Positions 45,794-54,606 of a DNA stretch of 64,000 nucleotides are shown piece by piece (positions within the stretch are counted from its first letter, which is position 1; each line of letters begins with the position of its first letter). The stretch lies in NCBI GenBank assembly GCA_016281125.1, contig JAEEIA010000010.1:103647-167646 (forward strand), read 5' to 3'. Source of the stretch: Oscillospiraceae bacterium (GTDB lineage Bacteria > Bacillota > Clostridia > Oscillospirales > Ruminococcaceae). The position numbers and the translations under genes were made by a program. Under the pieces are notes generated by a model. It had not been told where the DNA came from and did no database searches. It saw only the letters and a list, made by a program, of their open reading frames with translations.

Positions 45794-47449
45794 TTAAGAC
45801 TGCTGTGCGTACTTCTTGGGGTGGAGAATTTCATCCCAGGAAACATTCTTCATCGAAACCGTGTTGTTGACGTAATATTTCAGGATGAACTGTGCGTCAC
45901 TGACCGTGACCTCGCCGTCTGCATCAACGTCCGCAATCGGATACAGCTCCTCGCCGAAGCGCCCGGTTTCCATGCCTGCGACCTTGGTTTCCACGTAATG
46001 CAGCAGAACGATCTGTGCGTCCGCACTGGAAACGTCACCGTTTCTGTCGATGTCGCCGAGCAGGCCGACAACCACATTGCAGACGTAATCCGTGCCGCCG
46101 CAGGTGGCTGTAATCTTGGTGCTGCCGAAGCTGACAGACTCGACAAAGCCGTTCTCGTCAACCTTTGCGACTTCCGGATTCTCGCTCTTCCAGGTGACGG
46201 CGCCCTTGCTGTTGAACAGCGTCAGGTTGCAGTACTGGTTCGCGCCGGGCATGGTCACAGCGGTGCGGTTCAGCGCGGTCTTGCCCTCCTCAACCACAGT
46301 GACACTGCCGTCGTAGAATGCGACGTCCAGCTTTTCACCGTCGATGTCAACGACCTTGAGCACCTCTTCGTCCTTGCCCTCGTGATAGAAGCCGACGTTG
46401 AAGACCTCACCGGCCTTGGCATCCGCCGGGATCGTGACGTTGAGATAAACCAGCGTGTTGCCGTCCGTGGCCTTCATGACGGAAGCACCCGCATAAGTGA
46501 AGGCCGGATGCTCCAGCTTGGTGTTGGGCGTCGTTGCAGCTCTGTAAGCGTTGCCTTTCTCCCAGGAATCCAGCTTCAGTCTGCTGTCGAGATCGAAGAA
46601 GGCCTGATAGCCTGCTGTGCCGGTGTCGTTGAAGATATACACCGGAACCGGCACCGTTTCGCCGGGCTTGCCGCAGACATCACCGATGATGTAATAGTGG
46701 CCTGCGTCCGCGATCTTGTAGGTATCTGTCCAGTCGGTTTCCTCCGCTGTTCCCTCCACATGAATGGTCAGCGGAACGGACTGGAATTTCATATTGGATT
46801 CAGAGGCGTTGGTGCAGGCGGAGCGCTGCTTCTTCGGCGTGGTCGATTCGGTCGTCAGCCCGTTGTAGAACGGATCCGTGCGCACATCCAGCTTATAGTC
46901 GCCTGCCGGGGTGTTCTTCGGAACAACCAGCTCAATATCGGCAAACGCGTTCTGATATGCCCAGTTCACATCGGAATGCCAGGAAACGGTGCCCGCCTCG
47001 GCGGATGCATCCGGATTCTTCTCCGTGTTTGTAGAATATATCCAGGAAAGATTCATTTTCTCCGCATTGAAAATGTTCGCCAGCGATGTGCTGACATCGC
47101 CCTTGCTGCTGCTGTCGAAGCAGTACGGGCTGGAGAAGCTGCCCTTTGCCATATACAGACCGTAATTCCCGAACAGGCCTTTTTCAAGCTGGCCGTCATT
47201 GATCTGCATTTTCAGCTCGATGCCGTTGACGCCGGGATTTTCGGGGATATAGAGCTTGACCGGAACAGAGATATCTCTTGCCGCGATATCCTCAGCCTTG
47301 ATGGAGAACTCGTTTTTGCCCTCGGCGCGGAATTCAAAGGTGAGCACCGGTTCTGCGGCAGACGCTGGCAGAGTTGCGGCTGTGCTGAGCAGCGTGCCCG
47401 TGCTCAGGCAGGAGGCCAGCAGAGCGGAAATGAGTTTTTTCATTTGCAT
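45794..47449 (-). CDS. secreted protein with two cohesin-like modules, BIG2 domain and dockerin
   Basis: 551 residues with a signal peptide (about 1-32). Region 36-232 looks like a first cohesin-type jelly-roll (ISVPVKLYIPENPGVNGIELKMQIN), and 251-386 a second (ETVPVPVYIFNDTGTAGYQAFFDLD). Residues about 391-460 fit a BIG2 Ig-like domain (SENPEVAKVDENGFV), and 463-531 is a type I dockerin with two good calcium loops (GDIDRNGDVSSADA, ADVDADGEVTVSDA). Such cohesin-plus-dockerin proteins act as adaptor scaffoldins in ruminococcal cellulosomes. The cohesin call is by pattern. It starts only 39 nt after rex with no visible terminator. RBS AAAGGA. Confidence 0.75.
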   Translation of the reverse strand: MQMKKLISALLASCLSTGTLLSTAATLPASAAEPVLTFEFRAEGKNEFSIKAEDIAARDISVPVKLYIPENPGVNGIELKMQINDGQLEKGLFGNYGLYMAKGSFSSPYCFDSSSKGDVSTSLANIFNAEKMNLSWIYSTNTEKNPDASAEAGTVSWHSDVNWAYQNAFADIELVVPKNTPAGDYKLDVRTDPFYNGLTTESTTPKKQRSACTNASESNMKFQSVPLTIHVEGTAEETDWTDTYKIADAGHYYIIGDVCGKPGETVPVPVYIFNDTGTAGYQAFFDLDSRLKLDSWEKGNAYRAATTPNTKLEHPAFTYAGASVMKATDGNTLVYLNVTIPADAKAGEVFNVGFYHEGKDEEVLKVVDIDGEKLDVAFYDGSVTVVEEGKTALNRTAVTMPGANQYCNLTLFNSKGAVTWKSENPEVAKVDENGFVESVSFGSTKITATCGGTDYVCNVVVGLLGDIDRNGDVSSADAQIVLLHYVETKVAGMETGRFGEELYPIADVDADGEVTVSDAQFILKYYVNNTVSMKNVSWDEILHPKKYAQQS

Positions 47450-47488
47450 GACGTAGATCCTTTCTGTGAATGGATTTGGGATGCGCTG

Positions 47489-48154
47489 TTATGAATCCGC
47501 AGTCCCCGCTGCGGTTTCATGCGGGGTATCATGACCCAGACCGTAGGTCAGGGTCAGCAGGCTGTCTGCGAGGTGTACGTTTTCGACCAGAATCGCGGGG
47601 TCCTCAAAATGGAGATCGCCGTGGCTGAAATTCCAGAATGCGCGCACTCCGAGTGCGACCAGCTTTTTTGCGATCACGGGCGCGGCATTTTCCGGGACGC
47701 AGAGCACCGCAAGCTCCGGGTGCTCCTGGTGACAGAAGCCGGCCAGCGTATCGGTATGGTGAACGGGCATTCCGTCCACATCCCGCCCTGCCACGAACGG
47801 GTTGGAATCGAACAGGCCGATCAGCTCGCAGCCGCACTGCGGAAAGCTGACATGCGCGGCGATCGCCCTGCCGAGATTGCCCATTCCGATGAGAATGGTG
47901 CGCCGGTGTGCGGATACGCCGAGAATCTGCCCGATCTCGTCGCGGAGTGCGCGGACATTGTAGCCGTAGCCCTGCTGTCCGAAGCCGCCGAAGCAGTTGA
48001 GATCCTGCCGGATCTGCGAGGCGGTCATGCCCATTTGCTGCGACAGCTCTTTGGAAGAAATCCGGACGGTGCCCTTGTCAGCCAGCTCGCCGAGGAACCG
48101 GTGATAGCGCGGCAGACGCCGGATCACAGACGGAGAGATCTCCTGCTTTGACAT
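47489..48154 (-). CDS. rex: redox-sensing transcriptional repressor Rex
   Basis: 221 residues. An N-terminal winged helix (RRLPRYHRFLGEL, SSKELSQQMGMTASQIRQDL) precedes a Rossmann NAD(H) domain (LIGMGNLGRAIA). GFGQQGYGYNVRAL is the characteristic Rex linker motif. Rex senses the NADH/NAD ratio and releases fermentation genes when NADH rises. It lies 15 nt after icd in the same direction and is probably cotranscribed with acnA-icd. Confidence 0.96.
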   Translation of the reverse strand: MSKQEISPSVIRRLPRYHRFLGELADKGTVRISSKELSQQMGMTASQIRQDLNCFGGFGQQGYGYNVRALRDEIGQILGVSAHRRTILIGMGNLGRAIAAHVSFPQCGCELIGLFDSNPFVAGRDVDGMPVHHTDTLAGFCHQEHPELAVLCVPENAAPVIAKKLVALGVRAFWNFSHGDLHFEDPAILVENVHLADSLLTLTYGLGHDTPHETAAGTADS

Positions 48155-48169
48155 CTCTGCGGCGCCTCC

Positions 48170-49381
48170 TTATTGCAGCTTTGCCGCAAGGCGCGTGCCG
48201 ATCTCCTTCAGGAACTGCTCGGAGCTGACCTTCTGCTTGTTTTCCAGCGAGGAGAGCAGGAACAGGTCGCCTGTCATGATGCCGTCCTCAATCGTCTGAA
48301 TGGTTGCGGCCTCCAGCTTGTCGGCAAAATCGCAGAGCGCAGGGATGCTGTCCAGCTCGCCGCGCTTGCGGAGGGCGCCCGACCATGCAAAGATCGTCGC
48401 AACGGAGTTGGTGGAGGTTTCCTCCCCCTTGAGGTACTTGTAGTAATGCCGCTGCACAGTGCCGTGCGCTGCTTCGTACTCATAGACGCCGGTCGGGGAA
48501 ACCAGCACGGAGGTCATCATGGCCAGAGAGCCGTAAGCGGTCGAAACCATATCGGACATGACGTCGCCGTCATAGTTTTTGCACGCCCAGATGTAGCCGC
48601 CGTTGGAGCGGATGACACGCGCAACCGCGTCGTCAATCAGGGTGTAGAAATACTCGATGCCCGCGGCCTCAAACTTCGCCTTATACTCATTTTCGTATAT
48701 TTCGCTGAAAATATCCTTAAATCTGTGATCGTACTGCTTGGAAATCGTATCCTTTGTTGCGAACCACAGATCCTGCTTTCTGTCCAGCGCGTAGTTGAAG
48801 CAGGATTTTGCAAAGCCTGCGATGGAGTTGTCGCGGTTGTGCAGTCCCTGAATGATGCCGTCATCGGTGAACTCGTGAATCAGCTGACGGGTTTCATTGC
48901 CGTTTTTGTCCGTCCAGACGAGCTCAGCCTTGCCGCCGCCCTTGACCTGCATCTCGGTGTTCTTGTACACATCGCCGTATGCGTGACGGGCAATCGTGAT
49001 CGGCTTTGTCCATGTCGGGATATACGGGGTAATGCCCTTGACGAGGATCGGCGTGCGGAACACAGTGCCGTCCAGAATTGCACGGATTGTGCCGTTCGGG
49101 GATTTCCACATCTCAGAAAGGCCGTATTCTTCGACGCGGGCTGCGTTCGGGGTGATCGTCGCGCACTTGACCGCGACGCCGTATTTCAGCGTTGCGTTTG
49201 CACTGTCCACGGTGATCTGATCCTTGGTTTCCTCGCGCTTTTTCAGGCCGAGGTCGTAGTATTCGGTCTTGAGATCGACATACGGGCAGATGAGGATATC
49301 CTTGATCCACTGCCAGAGGATGCGCGTCATTTCGTCGCCGTCCATCTCGACGAGCGGCGTTGTCATTTTGATCTTGTCCAT
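48170..49381 (-). CDS. icd: NADP-dependent isocitrate dehydrogenase, eukaryote-like type
   Basis: 403 residues of the homodimeric, eukaryote-like subfamily rather than the E. coli type. [37 protein letters not shown] and [16 protein letters not shown] are characteristic. HGTVQRHY supplies Arg-His residues that contact the NADP 2'-phosphate in this subfamily. It oxidises isocitrate to 2-oxoglutarate, in an anaerobe mainly for glutamate synthesis. It follows acnA by 80 nt and has its own GGGAGG site. Confidence 0.97.
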   Translation of the reverse strand: MDKIKMTTPLVEMDGDEMTRILWQWIKDILICPYVDLKTEYYDLGLKKREETKDQITVDSANATLKYGVAVKCATITPNAARVEEYGLSEMWKSPNGTIRAILDGTVFRTPILVKGITPYIPTWTKPITIARHAYGDVYKNTEMQVKGGGKAELVWTDKNGNETRQLIHEFTDDGIIQGLHNRDNSIAGFAKSCFNYALDRKQDLWFATKDTISKQYDHRFKDIFSEIYENEYKAKFEAAGIEYFYTLIDDAVARVIRSNGGYIWACKNYDGDVMSDMVSTAYGSLAMMTSVLVSPTGVYEYEAAHGTVQRHYYKYLKGEETSTNSVATIFAWSGALRKRGELDSIPALCDFADKLEAATIQTIEDGIMTGDLFLLSSLENKQKVSSEQFLKEIGTRLAAKLQ

Positions 49382-49461
49382 TGGTATAACCTCCCATTAT
49401 AAGCTCACAGAATCAGGTCTGTGAAATGTCATGAACTGTTGTGCGGCCGGAGGGGCGGGCA

Positions 49462-51399
49462 TTATTTCAGAGCCTCGCGGGTATAATCCAGCAGGCCGCC
49501 TGCGAGCATGATGTCTTTGGTGCGGCCGGTCAGCTCGCAGAGCACCGGAATCTCCGCGCCGTTGGTCTTGTTGATGACAGTCAGCTCGGACTTGCCTTCC
49601 TCGACGGCCTTGCGGACGTCTGCCAGCACGAGCTGATCGCCCTGTGCGATCTTATCGTAATCCGCCTCATTGACGAAGGTCAGCGGCAGAATGCCCGCGT
49701 TGACCAGATTTGCGCGGTGGATACGTGCGAAGGACTTGACCAGCACGGCCTTGACGCCGAGATACAGCGGAGCAAGTGCAGCGTGCTCACGGGACGAGCC
49801 CTGACCGTAACTCGCGCCGCCGACGATGATGCTCTGGCCGAGTGCCTTTGCGCGCTTCGGGAACTCCTCGTCGCAGACTGCGAAGCAGTGCTCGGAAATC
49901 TTCGGAATATTGGAGCGCAGCGGAAGAATCTTTGCGCCCGCCGGCATGATGTGGTCGGTGGTGATGTTGTCGCCGACCTTCAGGGAAACCGGTGCGTCGA
50001 TGGTTTCGAGCAGCGGGTGGGTTTCCGGATACGGCTTGATGTTCGGGCCGAGCTTGATCTCAACGGCATCCATATCCTTCTCATCCGCCGGGAGCGTGAC
50101 CATGTTGTCGTTGATCGTGAACACATCCGGCAGCTTGAATTCCGGCATCTCGCCGATGGTGCGCGGATCGGTCAGGTAACCGGTCAGCGCGGAGGCTGCT
50201 GCGGTTTCCGGAGAAACCAGATAGATCTGACCGTCCTTGGTGCCGGAGCGGCCTTCAAAGTTGCGGTTGAAGGTTCTCAGGGAGATACCTGCGGAATTCG
50301 GGGACTGTCCCATGCCGATGCACGGGCCGCATGCGGATTCCAGAATACGGGCGCCTGCGTCGATCATGTCGCTGAGGCAGCCGTTTGCCGCGAGCATATT
50401 GAGCACCTGCTTGGAGCCAGGCGCAATCGCCAGCGAAACATCCGGATGCACGGTCTTGCCTTTCAGGATGTATGCAACCTTCATCATATCGAGCAGAGAG
50501 GAATTCGTGCAGGAGCCGATGCAGACCTGGTCGATTTTCAGCTTGCCGATTTCACGCATGGATTTGACGTTGTCAGGGGAGTGCGGGCAGGCAGCCAGCG
50601 GCTCCAGCTCGGACAGGTTGATCTCGATGACCTCGTCATAGACCGCGTCCTCGTCTGCGCAGAGCGGCACCCAGACTTCCTCGCGCTGCTGCGCTTTCAG
50701 GAAGGCTCTGGTCATCTCGTCGGACGGGAACACAGAGGTCGTTGCACCGAGCTCTGCGCCCATGTTGGTGATCGTTGCGCGCTCCGGAACGGTCAGCGTT
50801 TTGACACCTTCGCCGGTGTACTCAATGACCTTGCCGACGCCGCCCTTGACGGACATTCTGCGGAGCACCTCAAGGATCACGTCCTTGGCGGCAACCCACG
50901 GGGAGAGCTTGCCGGAGAGCTTCACATTGACGACCTTCGGACATGTGATATAGTATGCGCCGCCGCCCATTGCGACTGCGACGTCCAGACCGCCCGCGCC
51001 GATCGCCAGCATACCGAGGCCGCCGCCGGTCGGGGTGTGGGAGTCAGAGCCGATCAGGGTCTTGCCCGGGATGCCGAAGCGCTCCAGATGCACCTGATGG
51101 CAGATGCCGTTGCCCGGACGGGAGAAGTACAGGCCGTGCTTCTTGGCACAGGAGCCGATGAAGCGGTGGTCGTCCGCGTTCTCAAAGCCGTTCTGGAGCG
51201 TGTTGTGGTCGATATACGCAACGGAGCGCTCGGTGCGGACACGCGGCACGCCCATTGCCTCGAATTCAAGATACGCCATGGTGCCGGTCGCATCCTGCGT
51301 CAGCGTCTGGTCGATGCGGATGCCGATTTCGGTGCCGCGGATGAGCTCGCCCTCCACAAGGTGTGCAGAGAGGATTTTTTCAGTCATGGTAAGTCCCAT
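49462..51399 (-). CDS. acnA: aconitate hydratase
   Basis: 645 residues, the short single-subunit type common in Clostridia. The 4Fe-4S cysteines lie in IGSCTNSS and ACGPCIGMG; IGSDSHTPTGGGLGML is the N-terminal substrate-binding motif and GGASYGQGSSREHAAL the swivel-domain motif. It interconverts citrate and isocitrate for the icd product downstream. The start at 51399 has a weak site (AGGAA 8 nt upstream); an ATG four codons in (MTEKIL) is the alternative. A 250-nt leader with a possible attenuator precedes it. Confidence 0.96.
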   Translation of the reverse strand: MGLTMTEKILSAHLVEGELIRGTEIGIRIDQTLTQDATGTMAYLEFEAMGVPRVRTERSVAYIDHNTLQNGFENADDHRFIGSCAKKHGLYFSRPGNGICHQVHLERFGIPGKTLIGSDSHTPTGGGLGMLAIGAGGLDVAVAMGGGAYYITCPKVVNVKLSGKLSPWVAAKDVILEVLRRMSVKGGVGKVIEYTGEGVKTLTVPERATITNMGAELGATTSVFPSDEMTRAFLKAQQREEVWVPLCADEDAVYDEVIEINLSELEPLAACPHSPDNVKSMREIGKLKIDQVCIGSCTNSSLLDMMKVAYILKGKTVHPDVSLAIAPGSKQVLNMLAANGCLSDMIDAGARILESACGPCIGMGQSPNSAGISLRTFNRNFEGRSGTKDGQIYLVSPETAAASALTGYLTDPRTIGEMPEFKLPDVFTINDNMVTLPADEKDMDAVEIKLGPNIKPYPETHPLLETIDAPVSLKVGDNITTDHIMPAGAKILPLRSNIPKISEHCFAVCDEEFPKRAKALGQSIIVGGASYGQGSSREHAALAPLYLGVKAVLVKSFARIHRANLVNAGILPLTFVNEADYDKIAQGDQLVLADVRKAVEEGKSELTVINKTNGAEIPVLCELTGRTKDIMLAGGLLDYTREALK

Positions 51400-51426
51400 T
51401 TTTGCATTCCTGCCTTTCGGATATAA

Positions 51427-51598
51427 TTATACTCTTATATTGTACATCAAAACCGTGATAATGTCAAGCGGAAATTGCCGCCGGAAAACAAAATCCCCCG
51501 CCGCGGAAACGGCAGGGGAGTGGCGGGGGTTGATGTTCCGTCTGCGCAGCCGGACATATGCCCGGTGATCGGAATAAAGATGTCGCATTGTCACTCCG
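51427..51598 (-). CDS. putative leader peptide ORF upstream of acnA
   Basis: A small frame starting MRHLYSDHRAYVRLRRRN, with GGAG 6 nt before its ATG and a consensus promoter at 51644-51672. Codons 9-22 are rich in Arg (CGG, CGC, AGA). An intrinsic terminator forms inside the frame at its codons 20-38, the layout of a transcription attenuator. The formal stop is at 51427, 57 codons on. Whether it is a translated leader or a chance frame cannot be settled from one sequence. Confidence 0.4.
51439..51467 (-). promoter_or_regulatory. proximal promoter of acnA
   Basis: Minus strand TTGACA (51462-51467), 17-nt spacer, TACAAT (51439-51444), about 40 nt before the acnA start and downstream of the terminator at 51485-51529. 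Confidence 0.75.
51485..51529 (-). terminator. intrinsic terminator in the acnA leader
   Basis: On the minus strand CCCCCGCC pairs with GGCGGGGG across a loop of about 19 nt, followed by ATTTTGTTTT. It lies between the distal promoter (51644) and acnA. Confidence 0.75.
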
Positions 51599-51622
51599 CC
51601 ATGCCGGATTGTGCCGAAGATA

Positions 51623-51651
51623 TTGACAAATGCCACTGTTTCGATTATACT
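51623..51651 (+). promoter_or_regulatory. plus-strand promoter candidate overlapping the acnA promoter
   Basis: TTGACA (51623-51628), 17-nt spacer, TATACT (51646-51651). It would transcribe toward rpsO; its -10 overlaps that of the divergent promoter. Confidence 0.6.
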
Positions 51652-51672
51652 ATATATGTAAGGCAATGTCAA
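51644..51672 (-). promoter_or_regulatory. distal promoter of the acnA leader
   Basis: Minus strand TTGACA (51667-51672), 17-nt spacer, TATAAT (51644-51649), a perfect consensus. It overlaps the plus-strand candidate at 51623-51651. Confidence 0.85.
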
Positions 51673-51765
51673 TATGCGTTCCGTAACTGTTCCGCGATTT
51701 TATACGGACAGTCATCGGATTCCGGCTGTTTTCGTACAGTTCACGAAATGTTCATAATTTATTCA

Positions 51766-51794
51766 TAGACAAACGGCGCAGAATATGTTATAAT
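51766..51794 (+). promoter_or_regulatory. promoter of rpsO
   Basis: TAGACA (51766-51771), 17-nt spacer, TATAAT (51789-51794), 109 nt ahead of rpsO. Confidence 0.8.
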
Positions 51795-51902
51795 AAATAG
51801 ACCGTTTACGCGGATACGGGGTTTTGCCTGCCGCTTTGCAGGAGGTTTTCACCTTCCCGCACCTGCGTTTACCGGATTAACACAATGAAAGAGGTGAAAT
51901 TC

Positions 51903-52169
51903 ATGCTTCGTAAGGAAGAGAAGACGGAGGTCATTCTTGCGAACGCAACCCACGAGGGCGATACCGGTTCTCCTGAGGTGCAGATCGCAATCCTGACCCG
52001 CCGCATCAACGACCTGAATGCGCATCTGAAAGAGCATAAGCACGACCACCACTCCTACCGTGGTCTGCTGAAAATGGTCGGCCGCCGCCGTAATCTGCTC
52101 CAGTACCTGAAAAAGAAGGACATCGAGCGTTACAGAGCGACCATCGAGCGACTCGGTCTGCGTAAGTAA
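51903..52169 (+). CDS. rpsO: 30S ribosomal protein S15
   Basis: 88 residues from [11 protein letters not shown], with AGAGGTG upstream; an ATG at 51885 overlaps this ribosome site and is unlikely. [17 protein letters not shown] and [19 protein letters not shown] are the uS15 signature, binding 16S rRNA helices 20-22. It is followed by pnp, the conserved rpsO-pnp pairing. Confidence 0.97.
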   Translation: MLRKEEKTEVILANATHEGDTGSPEVQIAILTRRINDLNAHLKEHKHDHHSYRGLLKMVGRRRNLLQYLKKKDIERYRATIERLGLRK

Positions 52170-52180
52170 GACAAAAAGAA

Positions 52181-52219
52181 CGGAGGGAGGGGGGCAACCT
52201 TCTCCCTCTGTCGCTTTTT
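52181..52219 (+). terminator. terminator or processing hairpin between rpsO and pnp
   Basis: CGGAGGGAG pairs with CTCCCTCTG around a 12-nt loop, then TCGCTTTTTC. In other bacteria a hairpin at this site is partly read through and cut by RNase III. Confidence 0.7.
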
Positions 52220-52379
52220 CGGACGACCCTGCGGATATTTCTGCCGTTCACCGCGCGGTTTAGCATGAAATCATGCATTGCAGCATCATGCAGTTTATGA
52301 TTTTATGCTAACAGATGCCGATGAACAAAAGAGATATACAGCAGAGAAATACAAGTATCATTTAAGGAGGCTGTTCCCA

Positions 52380-54509
52380 ATGTTTGAGAACCACAAGATC
52401 TTCAAAACGACCTTCTGCGGCCGTGAGCTGACAGTTGAAACAGGCAAGACCTGCGAGCTGTCCAACGGCTCGTGCTGGGTTCGTTACGGTGACACCGTCG
52501 TCATGGCCAATGTCACCGCAAGCGAAAAGCCGCGTGACGGCATCGACTTCTTCCCGCTTTCCGTTGATTACGAGGAGCGGCTCTATTCCGTCGGCAGAAT
52601 CCCCGGCAGCTTCATGAAGCGCGAGGGCAAGCCGAGCGAGCACGCAATCCTTACCTCCCGCTGTGTGGACAGACCGATCAGACCGCTGTTCCCGAAGGAC
52701 ATGCGCAATGACGTCGCAGTCGTGATGACCGTTCTGGCGGTTGACCAGGACGCCATGCCGGAAATCCTCGGCATGATCGGCACCTCCGTTGCCATCTCTA
52801 TTTCCGATATTCCGTGGAACGGCCCGATCGGCGGCGTGGAGGTCGGCCTGGTGGACGGCGAGATCATCCTGATGCCGACCAAGGCACAGAGAGCCGTTTC
52901 CGACCTGAAGCTGACCGTCGCTGCAACCGCTAACAAGATTGTCATGATCGAGGCGGGCGCAAATGAGGTGCCGGAGGAGCTGATGCTTGAGTGCATCCTC
53001 AAGGCACATGAGGAGATCAAGAAGCTCGTGGCCTTCATCTCCGATATCCAGAAGGAAATCGGCAAGCCGAAGTTCACCTTCGAGTCCATGGAGGTCGATC
53101 ACGAGCTGTTCGATGCAATCGCCGCATTCGCACGCAAGGATGTGGAATTCGCACTCGATACCAATGACAAGAATATCCGCGAGGCAAGACTGCTTCCGAT
53201 CAAGAACGCAATTCACGAGAAATTTGATCCGGAGAATGAAACCCGCATCGCCATGATTGACGAGTGCATCTACAAGCTCCAGAAGACGATTGTCCGTGAG
53301 TGGCTCTATCAGGGCAAGCGCGTGGACGGCAGAAAGATCGACGAGATCCGTCCGCTGGCTTCCGAGGTCGGCGTGCTCCCGCGCGTTCACGGCTCCGGCC
53401 TGTTCACCCGCGGCCAGACACAGGTTCTGACCATCGCAACCCTCGGCCCGATCTCCGATGCACAGCGCATCGACGGTCTGGATGAGAACGAGGAGTCCAA
53501 GCGCTACATGCACCAGTACAACTTCCCGTCCTACTCGGTCGGCGAAACCAAGCCCTCCAGAGGACCGGGACGCCGCGAGATCGGTCACGGCGCACTGGCA
53601 GAGAAGGCACTGGTTCCGGTTCTGCCGTCTGTGGACGAGTTCCCGTATGCGCTCCGTCTGGTTTCCGAGGTTCTGTCCTCCAACGGCTCGACCTCTCAGG
53701 GCTCCATCTGCGGCTCCACGCTCGCACTGATGGATGCCGGCGTGCCGATCAAGGCACCGGTTGCAGGCATCTCCTGCGGCCTGATCACCAAGCCCGATTC
53801 CGATGAGTTCATGACCATGGTCGATATCCAGGGCCTTGAGGACTTCTTCGGTGACATGGACTTCAAGGTCGGCGGTACGCACAAGGGTATCACCGCAATT
53901 CAGGTTGACATCAAGGTGGACGGCCTGACCCCGGCGATTATCAAGGAAGCATTTGAGAAGACCCGCAAGGCAAGACTCTACATTCTGGATGAGATCATGC
54001 TGAAGGCGATTCCCGCACCGCGCGAGAATGTTTCCGACTATGCACCGAAGATGCTCCAGACCCGCGTTCCGGTCGATAAGATCCGCGAGGTCATCGGCTC
54101 CGGCGGAAAGGTCATTCAGAAGATTTCCGCTGAATGCGACGTTAAGATTGATATCAACGAGGACGGCAGCGTGTTCGTTTCCGGTATTGATCTTGCGAAC
54201 GCAAGAAAGGCAATCCAGATTGTCGATACGATTGCCAACGGTCCGGAAATCGGTGCAATCTACAAGGGCAAGGTCACGGGTATCCAGACCTTCGGTGCCT
54301 TTGTTGAAATCGTTCCCGGCAAGGAGGGTCTTGTTCACATCTCCAAGCTGGATAAGCAGCGCGTAGAAAAGACCGAGGACGTGGTTTCGCTGGGTGATGA
54401 GATCGTTGTCAAGGTCATGGAAATTGATGATGTTAAGGGCAAGATCTCTCTCTCCAGAAAGGATGCACTTGCAGAGCTGGAAGCAAGAAAGCAACTTGTT
54501 CAGGATTAA
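52380..54509 (+). CDS. pnp: polyribonucleotide nucleotidyltransferase (PNPase)
   Basis: 709 residues from MFENHKIFKTTF, with AAGGAGG 9 nt upstream; the longer frame to 52278 is leader. Two RNase PH domains (about 1-225 and 310-545, the second with FPSYSVGETKPSRGPGRREIGHG) flank a helical domain. A KH domain (VIGSGGKVIQKISAE) and an S1 domain (YKGKVTGIQTFGAFVEI) follow. PNPase degrades RNA 3' to 5' by phosphorolysis and often controls its own mRNA through the leader hairpin. The C-terminus ends soon after the S1 domain. Confidence 0.98.
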   Translation: MFENHKIFKTTFCGRELTVETGKTCELSNGSCWVRYGDTVVMANVTASEKPRDGIDFFPLSVDYEERLYSVGRIPGSFMKREGKPSEHAILTSRCVDRPIRPLFPKDMRNDVAVVMTVLAVDQDAMPEILGMIGTSVAISISDIPWNGPIGGVEVGLVDGEIILMPTKAQRAVSDLKLTVAATANKIVMIEAGANEVPEELMLECILKAHEEIKKLVAFISDIQKEIGKPKFTFESMEVDHELFDAIAAFARKDVEFALDTNDKNIREARLLPIKNAIHEKFDPENETRIAMIDECIYKLQKTIVREWLYQGKRVDGRKIDEIRPLASEVGVLPRVHGSGLFTRGQTQVLTIATLGPISDAQRIDGLDENEESKRYMHQYNFPSYSVGETKPSRGPGRREIGHGALAEKALVPVLPSVDEFPYALRLVSEVLSSNGSTSQGSICGSTLALMDAGVPIKAPVAGISCGLITKPDSDEFMTMVDIQGLEDFFGDMDFKVGGTHKGITAIQVDIKVDGLTPAIIKEAFEKTRKARLYILDEIMLKAIPAPRENVSDYAPKMLQTRVPVDKIREVIGSGGKVIQKISAECDVKIDINEDGSVFVSGIDLANARKAIQIVDTIANGPEIGAIYKGKVTGIQTFGAFVEIVPGKEGLVHISKLDKQRVEKTEDVVSLGDEIVVKVMEIDDVKGKISLSRKDALAELEARKQLVQD

Positions 54510-54520
54510 AGGCTGAGAGC

Positions 54521-54552
54521 AGACCGGTGCCTTGCGTACCGGTCTGTTTTGC
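54521..54552 (+). terminator. terminator of pnp
   Basis: CAGACCGGT and ACCGGTCTG form a perfect 9-bp stem followed by TTTTG. Confidence 0.92.
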
Positions 54553-54606
54553 ATATTGGCGGAAGTGTTGCAATGAGAAAAGTATAAAAGAAAAAAGGGG
54601 AAAGAT

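Noticed and set aside
45821..47494. 557-codon plus-strand frame opposite the cohesin/dockerin gene
   Set aside because: The minus-strand gene has a signal peptide, repeats of known type and an RBS; the antisense frame has none.
49400..49445. Rex operator candidate (CTGTGAAATG...GAACTG) between acnA and icd
   Set aside because: The symmetry with the Rex consensus TTGTGAAnnnnTTCACAA is too poor to claim autoregulation.
49441..51426. 661-codon plus-strand frame opposite acnA
   Set aside because: acnA has intact Fe-S and substrate motifs; the antisense product is compositionally odd.
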